Shown piece after piece: positions 12,829 to 19,227 of a stretch of 21,382 nt of DNA. The stretch lies in the IMG/VR virus record IMGVR_UViG_3300042884_000022, positions 1 through 21,382 of that record. One strand, written 5' to 3'. The translations under genes were made by a program, and so were the position numbers. The notes beneath the pieces were generated by a model, which saw only the letters and a list, made by a program, of their open reading frames with translations, was not told where the DNA came from and searched no databases. This DNA comes from a virus. The first letter of the stretch is position 1; each line of letters starts with the position of its first letter.

Positions 12829-14702
12829 TGGCAGTAGTAGAGGAAATTCGTATTGAAGGAGATACTTCGGGCTTTCAGAAGCAGATTGATGCGCTTAATA
12901 AAAAGATTGAGGAGCTTGAGAAGAATCTCGGTGGCGTACAGAAGGAAGCGGCAGACGTAGGCAAGGAGGCCAAGAAGACGGGTGGCATCATCAACAAGGC
13001 ATTTGACGGCCTAAAGAAAGTCGTTACCGCACCCTTTGAGCTTGCAAAGAGAGCAGCAAGCGGATTAGGAAGCCTACTCAAAGGCGGTCTTGGTCTTGGC
13101 CTTCTTGTTGGCGTAGTAGATAAACTATCGGAGGCTTTTCAAAGCAACCAAAAGGTAGTAGATGCGGTCAACAAGGTGATGACTACCTTGAGCATTATCT
13201 TCAGTCAGATAACCGAAGCAATCTTTGGTGCGGTAGAGGAGCAGAGCAAACTCAACGGAGGCTTTGATGCCACGAAGAAGGTACTCGGTGGCTTGATTAG
13301 CGGAGTGCTTAATGTATTTGTAGGCATCATACAGGGCATTCAGTTGGCGGTGCTTGAAACGCAGCTCGCTTGGGAGAAGTCCTTTTTTGGAGATAAGGAT
13401 GCAACACGCATCAAAGAACTAAACAAGGAGATAGCCCTCACTCGTGAGGAGTTGACCAAGACGGGGGAGAACCTTGCAGAGAGTGGCAAGATGGTCATCA
13501 ATAACCTTGCAGAAGCAGCAAGCGAGGTAGCAAAGACCGTTGTAGCAGTTGCAAAGAGCGTTACAAAGGCCGTGCAGGATTTGGATGTTGATAAGGCCGT
13601 TAGTGATGCGGAGCGATTGGTAGCGTTACGAAAGGCGGCAGCCCTTGCTGATGTAGAACGGCAGAAGATTCAACTTCAGTTCCAAAACACCCAAGAGCAG
13701 CTTCGGCAGTTGCGTGATGATGAGCTTGTCTCACTTGCAGAACGTCAATCGGCAAACGACAAACTCCTTGCATCTCTTGAGGAGCAAGCGGAGCTTGAGA
13801 GGGTGCAGTTAAATATAAAGGTTGCAGCAGCGCAGGCAGAGTTAGGAATTGTAAACTCTAATGAGAACCTTGTTGCGCTGAAGCAAGCGCAGTTGGAGTT
13901 GATTGATTTGGATGAAAGGCTGCAAGGTCAGAAGTCAGAGGCGTTGGCAAACCAAAACTCCCTTCTTCGTGAGCAGGCAGACATCACCAAGAGCATCGGT
14001 GAGACCGACCAAGAGATATTTGAGATTCAGCAGAACGCTCAACTTGAACTCATAGATGATGCGGTAGCAAGAGCCGAGAAAGAAATAGAGATAGCCCAAA
14101 ATGTCTTCAATCGAAAGAAGGCATTGCTTGAGCAAGAGGTAGCGGCTACAAAGGCAGGAACCGCAGCTCGTGCAGAGGCAGAGAATGCCCTAAAGTTATT
14201 TGAAGCGGAGAACGCAGCAGGTCGCTTGGCTTTGGAGAAGAACTTGCAGCAGGCAAAGTTAGATGCTATCAAAGGCGCACTAAACGGAATTGCTCAACTC
14301 GTAGGTGAGAATACGTTACTCGGTAAAGGCATAGCGTTAGCGCAGGTAGCCATTGACACCTATACGGGTGCTACAAAGGCTCTCGCGCAGGGCGGTATGT
14401 TTGGTTACATAGGAGCAGCAGGAATCATCGCAACGGGTATTGCAAACGCAAGGAAGATAACCGCTACGCAAGTGCCTACTGAATCGGGTGGTGGTGGCAG
14501 CAGCCCTGCCATAACAAACACGATCTCGCAGCCCTCTACCCCTGCGCAGTTTAACATCGTAGGGCAGTCTAACCTTAACCAACTTGCGCAGAGCATAGGC
14601 GGTCAGTTTCAGCAGCCCATCCGTGCTTATGTCGTAGGGCAGGATGTAACGACCTCACAACAACTACAACGCCAAAGAGTAAAAACCGCAACATTCGGAT
14701 GA
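12828..14702 (+). CDS. Tape measure protein
   Basis: The 624-aa protein has the expected layout. The N-terminal coiled coil contains QKQIDALNKKIEELEKNL. Two hydrophobic stretches follow (GSLLKGGLGLGLLVGVVDKL and VLGGLISGVLNVFVGIIQG). A very long charged helical region runs through about 220-480 (LRQLRDDELVSLAERQ, EIEIAQNVFNRKKALLEQE), and a C-terminal hydrophobic part (IALAQVAIDTYTGATKAL, IGAAGIIATGIANARKIT) ends the helical body. A Gly/Ser linker and disordered end follow. Tape measure proteins set tail length; at the usual rule of roughly 0.15 nm per residue, 624 residues would give a tail of about 90-95 nm. It is adjacent to tail genes upstream and, unusually, to head genes downstream. Confidence 0.85.
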   Translation: MAVVEEIRIEGDTSGFQKQIDALNKKIEELEKNLGGVQKEAADVGKEAKKTGGIINKAFDGLKKVVTAPFELAKRAASGLGSLLKGGLGLGLLVGVVDKLSEAFQSNQKVVDAVNKVMTTLSIIFSQITEAIFGAVEEQSKLNGGFDATKKVLGGLISGVLNVFVGIIQGIQLAVLETQLAWEKSFFGDKDATRIKELNKEIALTREELTKTGENLAESGKMVINNLAEAASEVAKTVVAVAKSVTKAVQDLDVDKAVSDAERLVALRKAAALADVERQKIQLQFQNTQEQLRQLRDDELVSLAERQSANDKLLASLEEQAELERVQLNIKVAAAQAELGIVNSNENLVALKQAQLELIDLDERLQGQKSEALANQNSLLREQADITKSIGETDQEIFEIQQNAQLELIDDAVARAEKEIEIAQNVFNRKKALLEQEVAATKAGTAARAEAENALKLFEAENAAGRLALEKNLQQAKLDAIKGALNGIAQLVGENTLLGKGIALAQVAIDTYTGATKALAQGGMFGYIGAAGIIATGIANARKITATQVPTESGGGGSSPAITNTISQPSTPAQFNIVGQSNLNQLAQSIGGQFQQPIRAYVVGQDVTTSQQLQRQRVKTATFG

Positions 14703-15634
14703 TGAAACTAATTGAACTTATACTTGATGAATCAATGCTGCTCACGGGCATTGACGCAATCTCCCTTGTAGAATACCCTGCGATTGAGGAGGACTTCATT
14801 GCGCTCAACTCACAAAGGGTTGAGTTCGCCACGCAGAGCGATGAGAAGCGCATCCTTATGGGAGCAGCACTCGTACCCAACAAACCCATCTACCGAGCAG
14901 AGGGGCAGGAGGAGTTCTACGTTTACTTCAGCGAAGCCACCATCCGCAAAGCAAGCGAGATGTTCTTTCAGAAGTCCAAGCAGAACAACGCTACCCTTGA
15001 ACACGAGGTAGGCATCAACGGCCTCACGGTTGTAGAGTCGTGGATCATTGAGGATGAGATACACGACAAGAGCAAGAAGTATGGCTTTGATTTGCCCGTA
15101 GGCACTTGGATGGTATCTATGAAAGTCAACAACCCCGAAATTTGGACAAACTTTGTCAAGACAGGAAAGGTCAAAGGCTTCTCTATTGAGGGCTACTTCG
15201 TGGACAAGCTAAACCTTGCCAAGCAAGAGATGGCGCAGATAGAGGAGCAGGAAGCAGCGTTGATGCTTGCGCAGATTGTCGCTATCATAAAAAGAGATGG
15301 TCGTAAGAAGTCGGGAACACGCACCGAGATGGAGTCGTTCTCTGACTACCCCGATGCGGTAAAGAACAACGCCAAGCGTGGCATTGAACTAAACGAGAAG
15401 AACGGCAACAAGTGTGCAACGCCTGTCGGTAAGGTAAGAGCGCAGCAGCTCGCACAAGGCAAGCCCGTATCTGTTGAGACCATTACACGGATGTACTCGT
15501 ACTTATCGCGAGCCGAAGAATACTACGATGAGAACGACACGCAAGCCTGCGGCACAATATCGTTCCTTCTATGGGGCGGTCTTGCAGGTAAGCGTTGGGC
15601 AGAATCCAAACTAAAAGAACTTGGCAATGTATAG
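14699..15634 (+). CDS. XkdF-like prohead protease with extra C-terminal domain
   Basis: ATG 14699 overlaps the tape measure stop; 311 aa. The first 200 residues match XkdF-like putative serine proteases: ILMGAALVPNKPIYR, EFYVYFSEATIRKAS, NNATLEHEVG with the His of the proposed active site, ESWIIEDEIHDKS, LPVGTWMVSMKV, and GKVKGFSIEGYF with the candidate serine. Such proteases trim scaffold and capsid during prohead maturation. Residues from about 216 form a separate domain (DYPDAVKNNAKRGIELN, KCATPVGKVRAQQLA, TITRMYSYLSR, LLWGGLAGKRWAESKL). This module is attached to various phage head proteins and its function is unknown to me. The scaffold and capsid genes follow within 1 kb, consistent with a head-maturation role. 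Confidence 0.75.
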   Translation: MMKLIELILDESMLLTGIDAISLVEYPAIEEDFIALNSQRVEFATQSDEKRILMGAALVPNKPIYRAEGQEEFYVYFSEATIRKASEMFFQKSKQNNATLEHEVGINGLTVVESWIIEDEIHDKSKKYGFDLPVGTWMVSMKVNNPEIWTNFVKTGKVKGFSIEGYFVDKLNLAKQEMAQIEEQEAALMLAQIVAIIKRDGRKKSGTRTEMESFSDYPDAVKNNAKRGIELNEKNGNKCATPVGKVRAQQLAQGKPVSVETITRMYSYLSRAEEYYDENDTQACGTISFLLWGGLAGKRWAESKLKELGNV

Positions 15635-15851
15635 ACCAATGAAACTGCCCGTTGCTTCACCGAGAGGTGGCAGGCGGGGATGCTTGTGTAAAGACAACAC
15701 CTACAAGTCTAACTGCTGCGATGGCTCTCTTGCAGCGCAAGGTATAGGCTCGTTAGTGGGTCAAGGCACAAGCGTAAGGATACGAGGCGAGGAGTGGCAG
15801 ACCATCAATACCCTATGGGAGTCAACAAATACTCTATGGCAAGACCTCTAA
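15627..15851 (+). CDS. 74-aa Cys-containing protein of unknown function
   Basis: ATG 15627 (8-nt overlap with the protease end) is chosen over TTG 15621. The 74-aa protein reads MYRPMKLPVASPRGGRRGCLCKDN in its start, then SNCCDGSLAAQGIGSLVGQG and a C-terminal WQTINTLWESTNTLWQDL. The cysteine arrangement (CLC, then about ten residues, CC) could bind metal. I recall similar RGGRRGCLC...CCDGSL.AQGIG proteins from Bacteroidota phages, also unassigned. The end contains a short imperfect repeat NTLWES/NTLWQD. It sits between protease and scaffold, so a minor head protein is possible; no stronger claim is justified. Confidence 0.65.
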   Translation: MYRPMKLPVASPRGGRRGCLCKDNTYKSNCCDGSLAAQGIGSLVGQGTSVRIRGEEWQTINTLWESTNTLWQDL

Positions 15852-15891
15852 AAATGTTACAAATAATCAAAACCCCTTTAATTAGTTAGAT

Positions 15892-16467
15892 ATGAAAGCA
15901 AACAATATCCTAAACCGCATCCTTGCCGAACTGTCCTCCATCCGTGAGGTTAAGTTTGAGCAGATGACACTTGAGAACGGAGCCGTTCTTGAGGCAGAAT
16001 CATTTGAAGCAGGTAACGAAGTCTTTGTCATTAGTGGCGATGACCGAGTGGCTGCTCCTGTTGGCGAACACCTCCTTGAAGATGGTCGTGTACTCGTTAT
16101 CACCGAAGAAGGCGTAATCGCTGAAATTAAAGAAGCTGCTGCCGAAGCAGAGGAAGTAGAAGTTGAGGTTGAGGCCGCAGTATCTACCGAACTTGCAGAG
16201 GAAGTAGAAGAAGCCCCTGCGGTTGTTGCAATCATCGAGAAGGTTCTCGAGGAGATTGCAATGATGCGCGAGGAGATGAAAGGAATGCGTGAGGAGATGG
16301 GCGGCTACGCCAAGAAGGAGGAGATGTCAGCTATCAAGGCTGAACTATCTGCCGCACCTGCTGCGAAGCCCATCAAACATAATCCCGAAACAAAGCAAGT
16401 CCAAAAGATGAGTTCTAACCGCCCCGAAAGAGCGATTGACCGAGTCCTTGCACGAATCAACAGTTAA
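15892..16467 (+). CDS. Probable capsid scaffolding protein
   Basis: Start ATG 15892 follows a 40-nt A+T-rich spacer; 191 aa. The first 70 residues form a beta-rich repeat-like segment (LENGAVLEAESFEAGNEVFV, GEHLLEDGRVLVITEEGVI). Next is a very acidic Ala/Glu/Val-rich region (EAEEVEVEVEAAVS) and a charged coiled coil (EIAMMREEMKGMREEMGGY). The C-terminus (NRPERAIDRVLARINS) is basic and amphipathic, the type of segment by which scaffolds bind capsid protein. Acidic, coiled, low-complexity proteins encoded just before the capsid gene and after the protease are typically scaffolds. Function is inferred from order and composition. The A-rich leader of the capsid gene starts 11 nt after its stop. 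Confidence 0.65.
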   Translation: MKANNILNRILAELSSIREVKFEQMTLENGAVLEAESFEAGNEVFVISGDDRVAAPVGEHLLEDGRVLVITEEGVIAEIKEAAAEAEEVEVEVEAAVSTELAEEVEEAPAVVAIIEKVLEEIAMMREEMKGMREEMGGYAKKEEMSAIKAELSAAPAAKPIKHNPETKQVQKMSSNRPERAIDRVLARINS

Positions 16468-16478
16468 TAAATAAAAAA

Positions 16479-17405
16479 ATGGCTACAACTACTTCAATCA
16501 CAACAAACTACGCAGGAGCGTTTGCAAGCAAGTATATCTCTGCTGCACTTCTTTCTGCTAACACGCTTGACAAAGGTCTCATCGAGATTCTTCCAAACGT
16601 AAACTACCGCACCACCCTTCAGAAGGTGAACACAAACGACATCGTAAAAGATGCAACTTGTGATTTTGATGCAACTTCTACCTTGACTTTGACCGACCGC
16701 GTTCTTGAGGTTGAGCCATTCCAAGTGAACTTGCAACTTTGCAAGAAGGACTACTACGATTCTTGGATTGGTGGTCAGATGGGCTTCTCTGCCTACGATA
16801 GCATCCCTGCTTCTTTTGCTGACTTCCTTATCGCCCACGTTGCCGCAAAGACCTCACAGAAGATTGAGCAGAACATTTGGAACGGAACTGCTGCTTCAGC
16901 AGGTGAGTTCAGCGGATTCCTTTCTTTGATGACTGCCGACTCTGACGTTATTGACGTAACCGCTACCACCGTGACTGCTGCTAACGTAATCACGGAGCTT
17001 GGTAAAGTTGCTGATGCTATCCCTTCTGCCCTTTACGGAAAAGAAGACCTGCAAATCTTTGTCCCACAAAACGTAGCGAAGGCTTATGTACGCGCTCTTG
17101 GTGGATTCGGAACTTCAGGTCTTGGAGCCAACGGTGTTGACAACAAAGGCACAATGTGGTATGGTCAAGGAGATTTGTTCTTTGACGGCATCAAGGTTGT
17201 TATGTGTAACGGTCTTCCTTCTAACAAGATGGTCGCTGCTCAAGCAAGCAATATGTTCTTCGGAACAGGTCTTTTGAACGAGCGCAACGAAGTTCGTGTA
17301 CTTGATATGGCTGACCTTGACGGTTCAGACAACATCCGCGTAATCCTTCGCTTCTTCGCAGGAGTTCAGTACGGAATCGGAGCTGACGTAGTCCTTTACT
17401 CTTAA
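16479..17405 (+). CDS. Major capsid protein (HK97-fold candidate)
   Basis: The 308-aa protein is preceded by AATAAATAAAAAA, a strong A-rich Bacteroidota-type initiation region. It starts MATTTSITTNYAGAFASKYI, then ANTLDKGLIEILPNVNYRTT, CDFDATSTLTLTDRVLEV, an alpha segment (SFADFLIAHVAAKTSQKIEQN), EDLQIFVPQNVAKAYVRAL and the end NIRVILRFFAGVQYGIGADV. A helix-rich N-terminal arm and the mixed alpha/beta core with a final beta strand agree with HK97-fold capsid proteins. Codon choice is more T-ending (CTT, TCT, GCT, GGT) than in the neighbours, which fits high expression. A terminator-like hairpin follows. Protease and scaffold genes are just upstream. The fold is inferred, the capsid identity strongly suggested by context. 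Confidence 0.8.
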   Translation: MATTTSITTNYAGAFASKYISAALLSANTLDKGLIEILPNVNYRTTLQKVNTNDIVKDATCDFDATSTLTLTDRVLEVEPFQVNLQLCKKDYYDSWIGGQMGFSAYDSIPASFADFLIAHVAAKTSQKIEQNIWNGTAASAGEFSGFLSLMTADSDVIDVTATTVTAANVITELGKVADAIPSALYGKEDLQIFVPQNVAKAYVRALGGFGTSGLGANGVDNKGTMWYGQGDLFFDGIKVVMCNGLPSNKMVAAQASNMFFGTGLLNERNEVRVLDMADLDGSDNIRVILRFFAGVQYGIGADVVLYS

Positions 17406-17424
17406 TCCGAGTTAATGTAAATCA

Positions 17425-17460
17425 AGAGGGGGCTTGGGCTATGTCCTCGCCCTCTTTTTT
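17425..17460 (+). terminator. Intrinsic terminator after the capsid gene
   Basis: AGAGGG (17425-17430) pairs with CCCTCT (17450-17455) in six base pairs around a 19-nt loop, followed by six T residues (17455-17460). It lies 20 nt after the capsid stop. It may be leaky, since the tail-tube gene begins 23 nt downstream and no clear promoter lies between. Confidence 0.6.
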
Positions 17461-17483
17461 AATTCTAATAAAACAAAGAAACA

Positions 17484-18032
17484 ATGGCTTGTGATTTAAC
17501 AAAAGGCAGGGCGGTACCCTGTAAAGACGTAGTAGGTGGCATTTATGCCGTGTACTTTGTAGACTTCGGTGACTTGGGTACTGTTACCCTCACCAACGAT
17601 GAGATTACCAACATCAGTGGTACTTTCTCTGCTTACCAATACCTTGTGAAAGGCAATAGCTCTTTTGAGCAAACCTTTAACTCAAGCCGTGAGAATGGTA
17701 CAACCTTCTTCACGCAGACTTTGAATCTTACGTTGACCAAACTCACAAAGGAGGACAACAAAGAATTAAAGCTGCTTGCTTATGGTCGGCCTTACGTGGT
17801 CGTTCAAGACTACAACGGCAACGCCTTTATGATGGGTCTGAACTACGGAGCCGAAGTAACAGGTGGAACGATTGTAACGGGTGCTGCTATGGGTGACCTC
17901 TCGGGCTATACTTTGACAATGGAGGGACAGGAGCAACTTCCTGCTAACTTCATCGCAGGTGCTACCGTTGCCAATCCATTCGCAGGACTTGCAGGTGCAG
18001 TTGAAACGATTGTAGTGGGTTCTAACTCGTAA
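17484..18032 (+). CDS. Probable major tail tube protein
   Basis: Start ATG 17484 is preceded by AATAAAACAAAGAAAC, an A-rich leader. The 182-aa product begins MACDLTKGRAVPCKDVVGGI and continues with alternating strands (AVYFVDFGDLGTVTL, SSFEQTFNSSRENGTTFFTQTLNLTL), a short helix (KEDNKELKLLAYG) and a strand-rich Gly-containing end (YGAEVTGGTIVTGAAMGD). Size, small helix between beta sheets and expression-type codons fit tail tube subunits. I recall ..CDiTkGR..pCKD.vGGi.a.YFv.. from structural proteins of Bacteroidota phages. A tail tube gene normally lies right before the chaperone and tape measure; here it follows the capsid gene instead. A capsid decoration role is an alternative. Confidence 0.6.
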   Translation: MACDLTKGRAVPCKDVVGGIYAVYFVDFGDLGTVTLTNDEITNISGTFSAYQYLVKGNSSFEQTFNSSRENGTTFFTQTLNLTLTKLTKEDNKELKLLAYGRPYVVVQDYNGNAFMMGLNYGAEVTGGTIVTGAAMGDLSGYTLTMEGQEQLPANFIAGATVANPFAGLAGAVETIVVGSNS

Positions 18033-18038
18033 ATGAAT

Positions 18039-18060
18039 TAGGGGGGCGAAAGCCCCCTTA
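18039..18060 (+). promoter_or_regulatory. Strong GC hairpin with GAAA tetraloop
   Basis: TTAGGGGGGC (18038-18047) pairs with GCCCCCTTA (18052-18060) around a GAAA loop: nine pairs, one of them G-T, six of them G-C. No T-run follows; the next bases are TATATTTACACA and then the start codon at 18071. It may be a weak terminator or a block to 3' mRNA decay that protects the tail-tube message. Confidence 0.65.
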
Positions 18061-18070
18061 TATTTACACA

Positions 18071-18454
18071 ATGAGTACACTCAACAATATATTCGCCAAG
18101 TTCTCGGCTAAAGAGCCGATGAAGGTTGAATTGTCTTTGATTAACGATGTTAAGTCAAAGGCGCAAGAGATGCGGAAGTTAGAGAGTGATGTGAATTCAT
18201 TTTTGTCAGAGTTCCAAAGATTGATAAATGACCTAAACGCTAAAATTTCAGAAGGTCAAAAGTATCAGCAGCGAGCTAATGCTTTAACAACCGAAGGCGT
18301 TAAACTTGTTTCTAATGCTTCAAAAGCTATTCAAGAACTTGGGCTGCAGGTAAATGATAGTCCTGAAATAGTTGAATTGTTTAATTTGAACAGAACGCTG
18401 ACGGAACGAGTTTTTTCTATTGGTGAGCAATTCTCAAAAATCAAAAAACCATAA
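18071..18454 (+). CDS. Small coiled-coil protein, paralog A
   Basis: The 127-aa protein starts MSTLNNIFAKFSAKEPMKVELS and is otherwise a charged helix (QEMRKLESDVNSFLSEFQR, DLNAKISEGQKYQQRAN) with IQELG at 87-91 and a helical end (RTLTERVFSIGEQFSKIKK). It shares IFxK, (K/A)EPMKVE, LxDxK and later ELG with the gene at 18456, in the same order and at similar spacing, so the pair probably arose by duplication. The gene looks more A+T-rich than the capsid genes. It sits after the GAAA hairpin and between tail tube and portal-region genes. No enzymatic motif was seen; a structural or assembly role is a guess from location. Confidence 0.7.
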   Translation: MSTLNNIFAKFSAKEPMKVELSLINDVKSKAQEMRKLESDVNSFLSEFQRLINDLNAKISEGQKYQQRANALTTEGVKLVSNASKAIQELGLQVNDSPEIVELFNLNRTLTERVFSIGEQFSKIKKP

Positions 18455-18455
18455 A

Positions 18456-18806
18456 ATGAGTAAGCAAATTTTTTCTAAAATCGCCAAGATTGGCGAGGAA
18501 GTACGTGCAGCAGAACCAATGAAAGTTGAGTTTAACGCATTGGCCGACCTCAAGGGTTACCAATCAACAATTAGGTCAGCATCTGAAAAGGTAAGCGGTC
18601 AACTTAATGCCGCCATTACATCTCTCGTTGCTGCTCAAAAGGTAGCCGAAACTGCTCTTGCTGAAGCTCGCAAGGCTCAAGCAATGGCTAAAGAACTTGG
18701 TGTTGATGAGGGTCAGTTTAACGGATGGGAGAAGCAATTTGTTGCGGCTCGTGATTCTTTTGATTCTGCAAGAGCTGCAATCGTTCGTATTCAGAATAAT
18801 ATCTAA
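18456..18806 (+). CDS. Small coiled-coil protein, paralog B
   Basis: ATG 18456 follows the previous stop by 1 nt; an upstream ATG at 18420 lies inside paralog A and is rejected. The 116-aa product starts MSKQIFSKIAKIGEEVRAAEPMKVE in short blocks, with the shared EPMKVE at 20-25. A long Ala-rich helix follows (AAQKVAETALAEARKAQAMAKELG), with ELG at 80-82, then NGWEKQFVAARDSFDSARAAIVRIQ. It is more Ala-rich than paralog A, which has more Asn, Leu and Lys. Two hairpins after its stop close this block. Unknown function; probably acts with or alongside paralog A. Confidence 0.7.
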   Translation: MSKQIFSKIAKIGEEVRAAEPMKVEFNALADLKGYQSTIRSASEKVSGQLNAAITSLVAAQKVAETALAEARKAQAMAKELGVDEGQFNGWEKQFVAARDSFDSARAAIVRIQNNI

Positions 18807-18823
18807 TTTTAGCATTGCTAAAA
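18807..18823 (+). promoter_or_regulatory. Inverted repeat after paralog B
   Basis: TTTTAGC (18807-18813) and GCTAAAA (18817-18823) form a perfect 7-bp inverted repeat around ATT, starting right after the stop codon. It stands just before the stronger hairpin at 18829-18849. An operator or part of a two-hairpin terminator are both possible. Confidence 0.45.
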
Positions 18824-18828
18824 AGGTT

Positions 18829-18849
18829 AAAGGGGCGTAAGCCCCTTTT
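18829..18849 (+). terminator. Intrinsic terminator with GTAA tetraloop
   Basis: AAAGGGGC (18829-18836) pairs with GCCCCTTT (18841-18848) in eight base pairs around a GTAA loop, ending in four T residues (18846-18849). It closes the paralog block. The portal-region genes begin 43 nt later, behind the AAAAGGTTATTT leader. Confidence 0.75.
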
Positions 18850-18872
18850 CTATTTTCAAACAAATCCAAAGT

Positions 18873-18891
18873 AAAAGGTTATTTATTTAAG
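18873..18891 (+). promoter_or_regulatory. Second AAAAGGTTATTT leader
   Basis: AAAAGGTTATTTATTTAAG ends directly before ATG 18892. The first twelve bases are identical to the leader at 7564, and the distance from AAAAGG to the start codon is 13 nt in both. It follows a terminator, so it may lie in the 5' leader of a new transcript; no TTG/TAnnTTTG promoter is visible in the 42 nt between. Confidence 0.5.
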
Positions 18892-19227
18892 ATGCATATC
18901 CTTCAAGTATCAGCCTCACCACAAGCCATTGTAATCATACCTCGCACATTCCCTGCGAGCGTTACGATTGCCTTAATTGATGAATCAACAAACACCACCG
19001 CAACACCTGCGGTCACGGCTGCCTCTGCTAATGGTTTTATGACCCTCACAGGCACGTTCAGCCTTGTCAACAATAGATTCTATGGCTTAAAGGTATTCGC
19101 ATCGGGAAATCTAATATATCGGGATAGGGTATTCGTAACTTCGCAAACAGATTACGAGAAATTTACGGTGAACCAAAACGTCTACACCGAAGAAACAAGC
19201 TATGACAATGAGTACATCATCATCTAA
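18892..19227 (+). CDS. Small beta-rich structural protein candidate
   Basis: The 111-aa product starts MHILQVSASPQAIVIIPRTFP and is mostly beta-stranded (SVTIALIDESTNTTATP, FMTLTGTFSLVNNRFYGLKVF, LIYRDRVFVTSQTDYEKFTVNQ), ending TSYDNEYIII. I recall the C-terminal block (I/L)IYRDR.F.T.QTDYE.(F/Y)T(V/I)N...Y....SYDNE(Y/F)I from small proteins encoded beside portal genes in phages of Bacteroidota. Function unassigned; a minor virion protein is likely from its place. Its end overlaps the portal start by 20-26 nt, so the two are translationally linked. Confidence 0.7.
   Translation: MHILQVSASPQAIVIIPRTFPASVTIALIDESTNTTATPAVTAASANGFMTLTGTFSLVNNRFYGLKVFASGNLIYRDRVFVTSQTDYEKFTVNQNVYTEETSYDNEYIII

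Noticed and set aside
15882-16235. Minus-strand frame of 117 aa opposite the scaffold gene
   Set aside because: Its translation is Ser/Thr/Ala low-complexity, which is the mirror of the Glu/Ala-rich scaffold; it has no start context or neighbours on that strand.
17740-17755. AAAGGAGG-like sequence as an internal ribosome site
   Set aside because: It encodes Lys-Glu-Asp within the tail-tube protein and no start codon follows at a suitable distance with a meaningful frame.
18059-18066. TATATTTA as a promoter -7 element
   Set aside because: The last base is A instead of G and there is no TTG about 19 nt upstream; it also overlaps the GAAA hairpin.
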